In this document: positions 52,095 to 63,690 of the stretch, piece after piece
Layout of the letters: each line of letters begins with the position of its first letter
Numbering within the stretch: position 1 is the stretch's first letter
Origin: Oryzias latipes
Taxonomy: Eukaryota > Chordata > Actinopteri > Beloniformes > Adrianichthyidae
Assembly: GCF_002234675.1 (NCBI RefSeq)
Contig: NC_019871.2
Coordinates: 28,024,094-28,088,093, forward strand
Length of the DNA stretch: 64,000 bases
Direction: 5' to 3'
Notes under the pieces: generated by a model
Databases searched by the model: none
The model's input: only the letters and a program-made list of their open reading frames with translations
What the model was told of the DNA's origin: nothing
Program-made: the position numbers and the translations under genes

Positions 52095-54324
52095 TAGGTG
52101 TTAGTATTTCTTTATTTTTCTTTAAATTAAAACATTCATTTTTACTTTTTTTACTTAGATTAACAATGGGTGCACACATTTGATTGATTTGTTTTAAGTG
52201 ACAAAAAGTAGTTTATTCACTTTTGTTTGTCTTCTGAGTTTCCATCCCAGGTGAGCCATCCATAGAAATCAGCAGAGGAGATTGGGAAATTCCACTGGGG
52301 AACTCCAGGGGTTGCTAACTCTCCTCATGGACTTTATTTTGGTCATTTAAAGGAAATGATTTAGTCTACTTTTTGTTGAAGACTACTTTTGTATTATATG
52401 AATTTTGTTTGGTTTCTGTTTCTCTGTTTTGTAATCAGATTAATTAGTTTGAATGTTTGATTAGTTAGTTTCCTCTCCCTCATGTGTCCAGTATGGGTTT
52501 TCCCTGTCTATAAAGCTTTCCCAGTGTGTCAGTGTAATGGCTAAGTCTGGTCAGGCCTGTTCAGTTTAGTCCCACTTGTTTTGTTTCATTTAGTTATTTT
52601 TTCAGTTGGGCCCAAATTACTCTAGTTTTGAAACTATTCTGTTAACTATAACTTTTTATTTTATATTCTTTCATAATTATCCGGTTCTTAACTTCTGATC
52701 AGTTATTTATATTTATATTAATAAAATCAAAATGACAAACAATAAGTACATACCATGTAAAAAGGCATAACATTAATTCAGAAATCATTACATATTACGG
52801 ATTAAGTAATAAAATTGTGTACATGATGTTCAAGAATTATTGCATTATTTGAGAAATTATAACTTGTATAAATTGTAATAATCCATCTCATTATTGAGTA
52901 TTTAAATAAAATGGTTTGACTTACTAAAAAGTGAGCATCTGTGGAAGTGCGGTCTCGCTAGCCGTCACTAACTTTTTGCATGCACGTTTACATTATAGTT
53001 TACGGTACATGCCCAACACCAGGATCATGGCGTGCCTTTAGATGACTCAGCTCATGCTAATAATGTCATTCTTTATTAACTATTGTAGACATTTTGATGA
53101 CGTGTCTTTATTTTCCATTAATGTATTCTTTGTTTGTCTGTTGTTTAGTTGGTGTCAGTATTTGATATAAAGACAGCAGGTAATGCAGGAAAACAGCTGC
53201 TCTTTATGAGATCATAAATAAACAATCCATCATGTAGGAAAAAATCTGCACAATGTTTTTTACCTATTTTTTCAGGATAAAAACGTTAAATATTTTGGTG
53301 CTGCTGTGCTAATTTTTCAGATCAATTTACATTTAATATTATTTATTGATTGAATTATTATTCTCAGCATCAAATGGTTCAGTTGGTCATAAGGTTTCTA
53401 GTTTAAATAAGGAATGACATATTTTTTTTATTTTAGGCACTTTCAGCTTCTTTTCTGTTTTAGACTAGAACAGAGTTTCTGTGGCTAAATAAAGTTATTA
53501 TTTATTGAAAGTGGATTTATATTGCTTTTTTTCTTTTGTTAATGTTAAAAGATACAACTTTAGGTATACTTCCACAATTTTTATAGATAACCTAATATAT
53601 TGTCACTGCGTGTGTGTGTGTGGGGGGGGGGGGGGGGGGGGGCACGAAACATTTTTTTCTTTCTAGGGGGGGCCTGGCAAAAAATAATTAAGAAGCACTG
53701 CTTTAAAGCAAAGCTTTTTTAACTTTTTAAAAGAAACATGCTCACGTCCCCCTTATCTTGACCATAATCTGGTTATCGCCAGTAAACAGATTCAATTTGA
53801 AACTGTAAATCAGCCCAAAAAAAGAGAGATGTATAACAGATGGTATTTCTCTGCTTTGATTTATTTCAGTCTTTATTCACTTAACGGTTACAGACTTACA
53901 TTCTCAAATCCCAATAACTGCTTTGTGATAGAAAAACATTCAATTTCAACAGACTTCACCCAAAGTATCCACCCTGTTTTCCCCCAAAAAACATAACATT
54001 GATTTTAACTTCAATTTAGAATGTCATTAATAACCATATTAGTTAGTATGATAAATAAAACACCTCAGAAAAATCTTTTGACATTACAAAAAAAAAATCT
54101 GTCATAATATCTGGAAAAGCACAAGTATTAAATGCTACTTTAGCTATTATGGTGTTGCCATGTGATCGCTCAAGTGGATCAATTTTCTCTTGGAACAAAA
54201 AAAAATCAAAAAACAAACCTCCACATCTTAAGCCTCTTTTAAAGCATCAAACTTTCTAACCAGTACTTTCAGTATAACATATTACCCATATATAGTTTTA
54301 ATGCTACACCTTCTGTTTAACAAT
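52095..54324. other. AT-rich stretch without genes
   Basis: No exon or transposase is seen. It has a GT repeat running into 21 consecutive G at 53608-53642. 52240-52640 could be LTR or UTR remains, with 'tctataaagctttcccagt' near 52510, but ends are not visible. Confidence 0.35.
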
Positions 54325-54326
54325 AA

Positions 54327-54418
<92 letters not shown>

Positions 54419-54420
54419 AA
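54325..54420. repeat. AAAG microsatellite, about 24 units
   Basis: It is a pure run of aaag without interruption. It lies downstream of the VWA5A-like stop codon, in its likely 3' UTR or flank. A run of 17 C follows at 54533-54549. Confidence 0.95.
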
Positions 54421-54686
54421 CGGGCTTTCCTCCCTTGAAAGAGAGCCTCCAAAGGTCTCATTGAGCAGCCCTGCCCTCTAATGGCCGCTATAGTAACTAC
54501 ATCCTTCAAACATTAAATTGTGCAATACAATGCCCCCCCCCCCCCCCCCAGACATTGTGTCAAAACAAAGGCTATATAATGATATGAGAAAGCTATACGA
54601 GGTTATAAACTGTTGCATAAACATTACTATTGCAGATGTTGCAAAACATAACATGAGTTTAAAATATAAAATCTTCAGTTTCTACT

Positions 54687-56219
54687 TCAGAGCCCCAGGG
54701 CTTCTTTGTGCACTCTGCAACCCAGCAGTGCATTTGAAGCATCAACACAGTCCTTCACACATGGAGCTGAAAGAGAAGAAAAGTAAAAAAAAAACAATGT
54801 GATTCCTAAACAGTAAATTATGTTTATCATTATACACCTAAAAATCAGTCCAGATATTCAACTAAAAGTACTTTGACATTCTAGACATATTACCATTCTG
54901 AGCTTGGACCCATGAAGCAGCCTTCACAGCCAGAAGCTCCCATTCATCCTTTGCATCCATCTTGAATCCATGAAGCCAGATCAGAGCCAGAATGGTGGCC
55001 CACACCTCACTGCTGACCTTTTCAACCAAATCAAGTCAAATGTGAAACACAAAGAAAACATGAGAAAAAACACTCTAGCTAACATTTTAAAGTGTTAAGA
55101 CTTTCAATGATTTCAGTTCTTTTATTCTCCTAAAACAGCTTGATTTTTTTCTAACAGTGACCCACCTCTGCAGGCTTTGACTTCTCCACCTCCTCACTTG
55201 TTTTTCCCAGAACTGAGGCCAGAGCTGTATCAAGCAGCCAGCAGCCGGACGCCTTCTGGAGGGAAACCAGCTGCAGCAGAGGGTCTCTGCGGGGCTGCTC
55301 AGGCACAGCGGCTTCTAAAAATTATATCAAATAACATTATGTAGGATAGTGCACTTTTGTGGTTCTGTTAAAACATTAAAACCTTTCTAATTGTTAACAA
55401 CCTCAGTGTATTTAAGCATTTAATTAATTAATTATATTGTATGCTACCGCCCTCCTTCGGCTATAATATGGAGGTATGAGGAAACACCGACAAAACAACT
55501 TTACAGCCACCGTGGATATTTCAAGAACAAACCATAAGATTATTTTATAAAGTGGGATTGGATCAAGCCTGCAATTTATTCTATGAATCAAAATTAATAA
55601 AAGTTACAGATATAATAGGACATAATACAATGCAAACAATTTATAAAAAACAAATTCCACAGAACATACAAAAACAGCTTAAGGAGAAAAAAAGGAGAAT
55701 ATTTACTAAGAAAAAAAAAACACGCAACAACTTGTGAAAGAACCACCCAAAAAAATGTGCGCATTTTTGTATGTGGGGTGAGGTTGTGGTATAACATGAA
55801 AGTAACTATAAAAATGTGTCAGAATGTCCCATTATAAAGAAAAAGAGAAACAAATTTTCTTGGAAAGGTATAAATGAGAAAATAAGAGGCCTAATGTGAA
55901 AATGTATGGACAATCATGACTATTACATTTAATAACTATTAAATTTTCAACATGTAAAAATGTATGTATGAAATATCATAAGACTGGATTGTAATTAATG
56001 TAACTTTTTTTTTACCCGCTCCTTTTTCAAGCACTTTATCACTTTTTGATTAAATCTTGTTCATCGTATTTAATAATGGTTTTAATTGCAGACCAAACCC
56101 TTTGAAGAGTTTATCTGTTTGATTCAAACCTGCTTCTTCATTATTTTACTTACCTAGATAAAACACTCTAGCAGGAGAGCGCCGAGGCATACAACACATC
56201 CTCCTGGAACTGGATTTAC
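54687..56219 (-). CDS. vwa5a: VWA5A-like gene, last four exons (C-terminus)
   Basis: Exons on the minus strand, 5' to 3': 56219-56154, 55314-55166, 55017-54894 and 54766-54687. All have AG acceptors and GT donors and matching phases (1, 0, 1). The protein reads KSSSRRMCCMPRRSPARVFY, then AAVPEQPRRDPLLQLVSLQK, ASGCWLLDTALASVLGKTSE, VSSEVWATILALIWLHGFKM, DAKDEWELLAVKAASWVQAQ and the end APCVKDCVDASNALLGCRVH, KEALGL and TGA. This is the conserved C-terminal domain of VWA5A. The first exon is less conserved and less certain. Earlier exons (VIT, VWA) are not found to the right up to 64000. They occur at 9652-10775, but on the wrong side for the same gene in this orientation. Confidence 0.87.
55315..56153. 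other. VWA5A-like intron
   Basis: AT-rich intron with A-runs at 55690-55730. ORFs of 60-67 codons here are chance. No transposon is recognised. Confidence 0.5.
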
Positions 56220-56908
56220 CTGCAGAAGAAAAAGTAATCACACAAAATGAAAGCAAATGAAAGCAAATCAGCAAAACACAAAAGTATAAAGTTTGGACCA
56301 AACTTTGTGCCCTTTTTTTCATTCCTTTCAGCCACCCATAAAGGGAGGGCATACGCAAAAACTCACTCCCAATTTTTTTATTAGAAAGGATTTGAGCAGT
56401 AGAAACAAATGTTGGGGAGCATGTGACATTTTGGAAAATGAATTCCCTTCAACAATTAAGATAAAAACAAATAAACAAACAAAATCTGGTCCAGAGAGCT
56501 CCAAACACATTTCCTGAGCAATCCAAAAAAGAATAAACACCAACTTCTATACAAATACTATAATTCATATGGTGACATATGATACGTTTTCCACAGTTTA
56601 TAACAACAAGACAGTAGAAAAGACATAAGTGATGTTTTAGTTTCATTTAACGTGAATACAAATTTGATCATTTTGAAGACTGGGATGCAGCAGAGGAGAA
56701 ATCGAGAAGAGAACTATACAAGAAGGAAATGAGACATGAGAAGGTAAAACCGCGGAGGAATCTAACTATTTAGATTTTAGCTTTTGTTTCTTTAAAACAA
56801 ACTTTTGCTTCATCATCTGGACAACACAAGTGCTGAGGTAAACCTTTCCTCTGAAATGATGCTTTTACTTCTCATAACTGTAGATGCGTGATGTCTGTCA
56901 CTGTGGAC

Positions 56909-57562
56909 CGGGGTGCTCATTACGTTGATCGCGATCGACCGGTAGATCTTCAAGGACATGAGGGGGGATCACAGGCCAGCAAAGATAAATGCCCCAAAAT
57001 ATAAAAAAAAAGTACTTCTATAAAATCCGTCAGCGAATTAAAATCCTCACTTAGAAGTACGCGACTTGATTGACATGCAGAACGGCCAATCGGAAATCCT
57101 CTGATACATATGTCACTGAACATGCCTGTTTAAATTCACTGAGCGAAAATTCTGTCTATCATTAGAAAGTCTGTTTCTGCTCCGCGGCACGTCAAGTCCC
57201 CGGCAGAAAACCACTCCGGCCACTGGAGTGCTTATCAAGGCCCCGGCCCACGTTCCTCTTCCTGCAACCGGCTTTGGAGTTTCCGACCGCTAAATACGAC
57301 CTCACTAAGGAAGCGGTGTATTCCATGATACGGGCTTCGTACGGAGCCAGCAGCGCCTTTGAAATGCCATGGTCCCTGCATTGCACGGTTTACAGCAGAG
57401 CATGACATACGATAGTCGCTGGTTTCAGTTTTTGCAACAAAACACCTAATCTGTTAATCTAAAAGAATCCTTGCATAATCATACTGTGTAGTTTTTAATT
57501 ATCAGTAAATAAACAACAATGTACAAATAAACATATAACTAACAAACATGTACTAATAGTCG

Positions 57563-57636
<74 letters not shown>

Positions 57637-57713
57637 GCACACACACAGGTAGATCTTCAAGACATTGTTGTCTCAAAAGTAGCTCACATGCCAAAAAAGT
57701 GTGAGCACCCCTA
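56909..57713. mobile_element. hAT-like MITE, 805 bp, with TATC microsatellite
   Basis: The left end 'cggggtgctcattacgttga' and the right end 'aagtgtgagcacccctа' are inverse at the 'ggggtgctca' core; 'ggtagatcttcaagacat' near the right end mirrors 'ggtagatcttcaaggacat' near the left as a direct repeat. The flanks 'ctgtggac' (56901-56908) and 'ttgtagac' (57714-57721) agree in six of eight bases, fitting hAT. No transposase is recognised inside; a 64-codon minus ORF at 57192-57386 has no known relatives. Confidence 0.72.
57563..57636. repeat. ATCT microsatellite, about 18 units
   Basis: A pure atct run inside the hAT-like MITE, 77 bp from its right end. Confidence 0.95.
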
Positions 57714-57721
57714 TTGTAGAC

Positions 57722-59639
57722 AGTCTTTGTATGAATGTGTTTGATTACGTTATTCAAGTTCAGAGTAACATGTCTTCTGTCTCTATTATTTGAGAGCTGA
57801 GCAGCTAACTCGGTTGTGTGTAACAGGGATGTCTTTAACGGCTGACGCGATGGGAGAGACAACCGCTGCAAGAGAACCGACAATAACGATTACTTTTCTC
57901 AGAGAGGAAAAGTGATCATACGCACTCCATCCTGTTGCAAAAGTCGCTTTATGCCGCTACTTCTGTGTCTCTGTGAACCACATTCGTTCAAGAGGGGAAA
58001 AAGAAAAAACAAGAATGATCGATTTATTATTGTTTCGATAAAAATAACAAAAATATCGTAAGATTTAGGATGCCCAAGGTTGCTGCTTCGCCATACTGGA
58101 CATAGCTCCTAGGAGCTCCGGCCCGCCGCAGAGCTCTTTTGCTTGTCATGCCGGCATTCAAGGAGCTGGCTGGCCGGTAGACTGACAGCCAGCAGAAATT
58201 GTAGTATAGGGTCGAATAGGAATAATTATATTCTGGATTTGTATATTATTAACATTCTCTTTAGCAGTCACTTTACATCCGAAAGCTAGTAGGCTACAAG
58301 CTATGTAGCCTATCATTTATCCTGCTGTATTTGAATAGACCACAGTTGCAGGGAAATGGTGATTGGTGGAGATGCATTATGGGATATGTGTGATGCATGA
58401 TGGGATACGTAGCATGTAGGCTACTAGCCTTTGGATGTAAAATGACTGCTTACGAGTATCATGCTTTTGTGGAGTTTTTTTAATAACAGAGTTTTTTTAA
58501 ATAAATAAATCTGCTCTTTAAAAATCATCAGTGTCTTCCATTCAATGTAATGAGACACACAGACAGAAATGAGAAGTTATCTGCTGTAAATCCAAATATT
58601 GCTCAAAGCCATGTCTATGAATGACTTATGACGTGAATAATTATTTCGTTTGCACAAATTAATTAATGCGAGGGAACGGAATATTATTTTGTGTGAAAAA
58701 GATATTATTTTGTTCGCACAATTTAATTATTGTGGGGGAATGAAATATTAATTTGTGAGAACAAAATAACAATTTGTGGGAACGAGATATTTATTATTTT
58801 ACCCATGTAAGGTCACGGGCTCCGTAAGAACACAGTTTTTATTAGTATGAGTTATTTTCACAGCTCATTTTCCTACTCGATAGTGAGACGACTCGATTTC
58901 TTAGGCTCCGGCTTTCCCTCCCTGTGGGTGCCGCCCATTTCATGACGTCACACTAGAGTCAAACTCAAAGGGTGTCTGTATTTCGCTCACAAAAACCAAC
59001 AACATCCAAACTTTTGCAAAGATGGATATGCATAATGTGCATATGAAACAAAAGCGTTTCTCCACAAAGAAAGTGGGTGAGTGTGTTAGACTGGGGACGG
59101 TGCTAGCAGCTCAAGCTCTTCCTGGAAGGGGCTGTTGTCACTTTATGATGTCACAATGTGAGACCCAACTTGTTGTCGTGGATTGGGTTTTTAGAGGAAT
59201 GATCATTGCATAATGGATCAAACTACTGCTTTAAGGTTGTTTTTGTGAGGAATTAACATTAAAATACACTTAAAAGCACAAAAAAATGGTTTTGCATGAA
59301 TTTGGCCCTTTAATATCTTTTTTGTAAGTGACCATGTTATAAGCATGATAACGTCCTTTCAGGTTGATTATTATCAGACATAAAAGGACTTAAACTGAAG
59401 TGTGCGCCACGAAAATGAGAGTAACACAATAAAAAAAATAACATGCTTAAAGTCTCAAATTAATTAATTACAATTAACGAGATCATTTACACCCCTTGTT
59501 TTGATGATTGTCAGTACATGTTAAGGGAGGTCAAATAATAGTGTTAGAAACACAAAACAACAAAAACATAAAAACCTTTTACATTATAAAATCGACATTT
59601 TTTTCTCCCTTCTGCGAACCAACACATTAACATGTTGAA
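57722..59639. other. no gene; MITE and repeat-rich DNA
   Basis: It contains the MITE at 58261-58452 and degenerate repeats around 'ttattttgtgngaacaaaat' at 58640-58790. At 59309-59400 a stretch resembles 39116-39180. The 63-codon ORF at 59022 shows no family. Confidence 0.35.
58261..58452. mobile_element. small foldback MITE, about 190 bp
   Basis: The left arm 'agcagtcactttacatccga' then aagctagtaggctac is inverse to the right arm ending 'ggatgtaaaatgactgct', over about 45 bp with several mismatches. The centre holds a tandem pair 'gatgcattatgggatatgtg' and 'gatgcatgatgggatacgta'. Target duplication is not clear. Confidence 0.55.
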
Positions 59640-62062
59640 GGAGTTTGAGAGCTCAAGTTATCCCAGGAGCTAAGGTGTCTACGGCTTTTGCCACTGCTAT
59701 TGTCTCCCATGTCACACAGGTCCTGGGTGACAAGCCAGACAAAGAGTGTTTCAGAACCCCCTTGATGAGAAATACAAAGAAAGATTCCACTACATTGCCC
59801 GAATTGGTGTCACCGGGGCACCACTTTGGAGCCAGGCCTGGGATTGGCTCCTCCCACAGGCCCTGATTAGGTCCAGCCCAAAGGAACATTGTGGGATCAC
59901 TTTCTCATGGGGCCACCACCTGTAGGGGCAGGTGCAATGTGATTTACGTGGCACTTAAAGGCTGGTGCCTCTGTACCCCAATTACCAGTCATAGAACTTG
60001 GAATGTTAACTCTCGTTGAAGGAAGGACCCTGACCTTGAGCTGGAGGGTGAGAGGTACCTGCTAGATATGGTTGGGCTCACCTCCACCTCCATCCACAGC
60101 CTGGACTCTGAAACTCTGTCCATCAGGAGGCAATGAACTCTCTACCATTTTAGAGTTGCACATGGTGCCCACCCTGACATGAGCACAAGTGGTGTTTCGT
60201 TGTTAGACTTCTGTGTTTATTACAGTTTGTCCATAACAAACACCATAAGAGTGTCCATCAATACACGTGGCAACAGGACACCCTAAGCAAAAGATCAATG
60301 ATCGACTTTTTTTCAGGCAACCTTAAACCGTGTGTATTGGACACTCAGGTATAGAGAGGGGCAGAGCTGTCCACTGATCACAACCTGGTGATGGATTGGA
60401 ATTGGTGGTAGGGAGGGAGGCTGGAAAGACTTGACAGACCCAAACGTAAGACGAGGATCTGCTGGGAACATCTGGCTCTGGGAGGTCTTTAACTCCCACT
60501 GCGGGGATATGTACCTGCTTCAATCAGGCACCGATGGAGGCTTGGGAGAGTGATTCCACGTGGCCCTTGTTTTCCACCTCTATTGTCTCTGCTGGTGTTC
60601 GAAGCTGTGGTAGCAAGGTCTCTGTTGCCTGTCCGGGTGGCAATCCCCAAACCTGGTGGTGGACACTTGACGTAAATGATGCTGTCAAGCTGAAGAAGGA
60701 GTCCTACTTTGACTTGTTGGATAGAGGAAAGCAGTTTTCTGCAGACACCGTTTTTAGGTGCACGTGGGGGAACTGTTGACTTTGACTGGGGACATTGTCA
60801 GGAGGTAAAAGGAATGCTTCAAGGATCTCCTTAATCCTTCTGACATGCCTCCTCTTGAGGAAACAGAGGCTGAGGACTTTGGTGTTGGGCTGTCCATCAC
60901 CCAATCTGAAGTCACTGAGGTACTCAATGAGCCCCTTGGTAGCAAGCGCCAGGAGTTGATGAAGTCTGCCCAGAGTACCTTAAGTCTCTGTATGCTGTGG
61001 CAGTGTCTTAGCTGATACGTCTCTGCAGCATCCCGTACCACTGAACATACTCCTCAGCCTCCCTGGGCAAGTCTTTCCCAGGATACTGGAGAGAAAAGCT
61101 TGTTGTATAGTCGAACCTCAGATTCAGGAACAATATGGCGGTTTCTGGCCTGATTGTGGATCAGTGGACTAGCTCTACCTCCTCCTTAGGGTGCTGGTTG
61201 GCTTGTGGGAGTTTGCTCATCCTGTGTGTTCTTTGAATTTGGAGAGTGCCTTCGGCAGTGTTCTTTGTGGTGTCATCTGGAGGGTGTTCTAAGAGTATGG
61301 GCTTTGGGGAGCCTTACTGAGGACTGTTCAGTCTCTATGTAACAGGAGGAGGAGCATTGGGGCAGTTTACAGACAAGTGTGAAGCAGCTGGGATGAGGCC
61401 ATGGTTCTTGACCGGGGAAAAGTAGTTTGCCCTCTCTGGGTGGGTGGGGTGCTCCTGCCCCAGAAGGAGGATTTAAATTATCTTTAATTATCTTGTTTAC
61501 AGAGCATGAGATTGACAGGTTTTTGGCACGGCGTCCACTGTTAAGTGATTGCTGTACTGGTCCATTGTGGTAAAGAGAGATAGAGGAGCGAGAAAGCAAA
61601 GCTCTCAATTTACCGGTCGATCTTCGTTCCAACACTCACCTATGGTCATGAGCTCTGGATCATGATCGATAGAATGAGGTCCTGAATACAAGCGGGTGAA
61701 ATGAGCTTCCTCCGTAGGGTGGCTTGGCACTCCCTTAGCGATAGGATGAGAAGTTGGTCACCCAGAGAGCTAGGAATTGAGCCGCTGCTCCCCCACATCG
61801 AGAGGAACCAGTTGAGGTGGTTTGGGCATCTAGTCTGGACGACTCCTAGATGCCTTCATGGGGAGGTGTTCCGGGTATGTTGAACTGGACAGAGCCCCCG
61901 AGGAAGACACAGGACACGATGGAGAGACTACATCTCTCAGCTGGCCCAGGAATGCCTCAGTCTCCCCCATAGCTGGGGAGATGGAAGTCTGGGCATACTA
62001 GCTCAGACTGCATCCCCCACGACCCGGGTCCCGAATTGATTAATGAAAGGATGGATGGATAG
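59640..62062 (+). pseudogene. decayed Rex3/RTE-type LINE
   Basis: Scattered in-frame words follow the RTE order: GERYLLDMVGLTS (endonuclease start, near 60050), DIVRR-KECFKDLLNPSDMP (near 60800), VCSSCVFF..FGECLRQCSL (RT region, 61210-61260), IYRSIFVPTLTYGHELW-like DNA near 61610-61660, SFLRRVAWHSLSDRMRSWSP, RNQLRWFGHLVW (61800-61840) and the end 'ctacatctctcagctggccc' to 'cccacgacccgggtcccg', then GGAT repeats. Stops and frameshifts are many. It is an old, nearly full-length copy. No working protein can be made. Confidence 0.75.
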
Positions 62063-62349
62063 ATATAGATCATTCCAATTTTAACATTTTCTATGCTCAT
62101 AAAATATTATATTTAAAATGTATACCTGCATAAGTACAAGTACAAATGTATAAAATGTAACCACTGAATCAAAGTAAGCAACATTGTGTACAAAAATAAG
62201 GTTTTTGTCACACCAAAGACTAGCATTTTTAGATTTGAATTATTAATAAAACGTAGTTTTGATATTTTTTCAATGAAATAAATATAAAATAAACCCAAAA
62301 CTTGGGAAATATTCCATCATTATTTTACTAACATGAAAGACTTGCTCCT

Positions 62350-62680
62350 GATGGCTGAAGAAGGAGCCTTACAAGAAGACATAATCACACAACATGGAAC
62401 AAAATCAACAAATACAAAAATTATACAAAGTTTTGTCTAAATCATTTAGTCTTTTAAGCCCTGCTGCCCCCCACCGTCACCTCACTGGGTCAAGCGGAGC
62501 TGTCTCATGGCCTGTAAACCCTCGATCTTGTGTTTTTCTCATTCATTTCTTACAGCCACCCAAAAGGGGAGGGCCAACACAATAACTCCCTCCCATTTTT
62601 TCCAATATTAAATAAAGTTTGAAGCAGCAGAACCAAATGTTGATGGCAGATGTGACATTTTTAAAATACGACAGAGTTTT
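62350..62680. repeat. segment paralogous to VWA5A-like intron DNA (56210-56460)
   Basis: Shared wording runs through 'agaagacataatcacacaac' against 'agaaaaagtaatcacacaaa', 'cagccacccaaaaggggagg' against 'cagccacccataaagggagg', and 'accaaatgttgatggcagat' against 'aacaaatgttggggagcatg'. The order is the same. It suggests another VWA5A-like gene copy or intron duplicate here, but the neighbouring exon (56154-56219) has no clear counterpart. Confidence 0.6.
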
Positions 62681-62924
62681 AGGGCCAGTTTACAAACGTG
62701 ATAACTGTTAAATCACGAGAATAAAGTCATAAATTTACGACTTTGAAACTTAAAAAAATTTAAGAAAAAAAGTAATATACATCTACGAGAAAAAATACCA
62801 AAGTTGTGTGTTTACTTGAACCTAGCTTGAAGATAAAAGATGCAGAGCATTTTGTGAAGCTTTATTTCCAGACAAGTTTTAAGAAACAAAGATATTCTAA
62901 ACCTAATTGTTGGTGTAGCCTGCT

Positions 62925-63476
62925 TTCCGGGGTTCAGTGTTGTTAATGTGCTTTCATATTATTTGTCGTACAAAGGATGATGTCGCATTACTTTTTCCTG
63001 CCTTTAACCTGTCTGATTCTGAGCTTGCTGTCTGTCACAAAGTCATATATCTTGGTCATATCGTCAACGATAAGCTTACAGATGACGATGATATCCAACG
63101 GTTTTATATGCTCAGGAAAACACGCTTGCATGCAGGTTTTATTCATACAATTTTAAAATTCTATTTTTCAAAACTTACTGCACACCTTTGTATACTGACA
63201 AATTATAGGGCATCCAGCATCAGGAAGCTACAGATTGCCTATAATGATGCCCTAAGGATTTTATTGAAACAGCCTCGGTGGTGCAGTGGAAGCAGTTTGT
63301 TTGTTGGTGCTAGAGTTAATACTCTCCAAGCTTTATTAGGACAATTTATCTATGGTTTTATCTATCGTCTTAATGCTTCAAATAATGAAATAATTTTGAC
63401 TCTCACCAATGTAAAGCACAGCACTTTTAGATACCAATCCCCTATTTGGAGGTTTTGGTACAGTCGCCTTTTTTAA
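62925..63476 (+). pseudogene. non-LTR LINE, C-terminal end of the reverse transcriptase ORF
   Basis: An open stretch of 179 codons (62937-63476) contains CHKVIYLGHIVNDKLTDDDD, SSIRKLQIAYNDALRILLKQ, PRWCSGSSLFVGARVNTLQA and FIYGFIYRLNASNNEI. This is the region after the catalytic domain in a fish LINE ORF2; I cannot assign the clade with certainty. The RT palm is missing because of 5' truncation. The stop is followed by a 3' UTR. Confidence 0.7.
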
Positions 63477-63690
63477 ACTTTCAAGTTTTTTATTTTTTTC
63501 CCCAGCAGTTTTAGTCTTTTAATTAAGTTCATAATACTTGGTTATTTTACAGTTCTAATACTTTTTATGTCATTGTTCTGATACTTGTTTGAGTGTTTTC
63601 TTTTTTATCCTTAAGTCTTTTATATGTTTTGTAGCAAATGGACCTTGAGTCTGTAATCAAGCTTATGATTATGATTATTATTATTATTAC
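63477..63690 (+). mobile_element. 3' UTR and ATT tail of the non-LTR LINE
   Basis: T-rich DNA ends with 'ggaccttgagtctgtaatca' and a (ATT)n run at 63667-63689, the usual tail of such LINEs. Confidence 0.65.
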
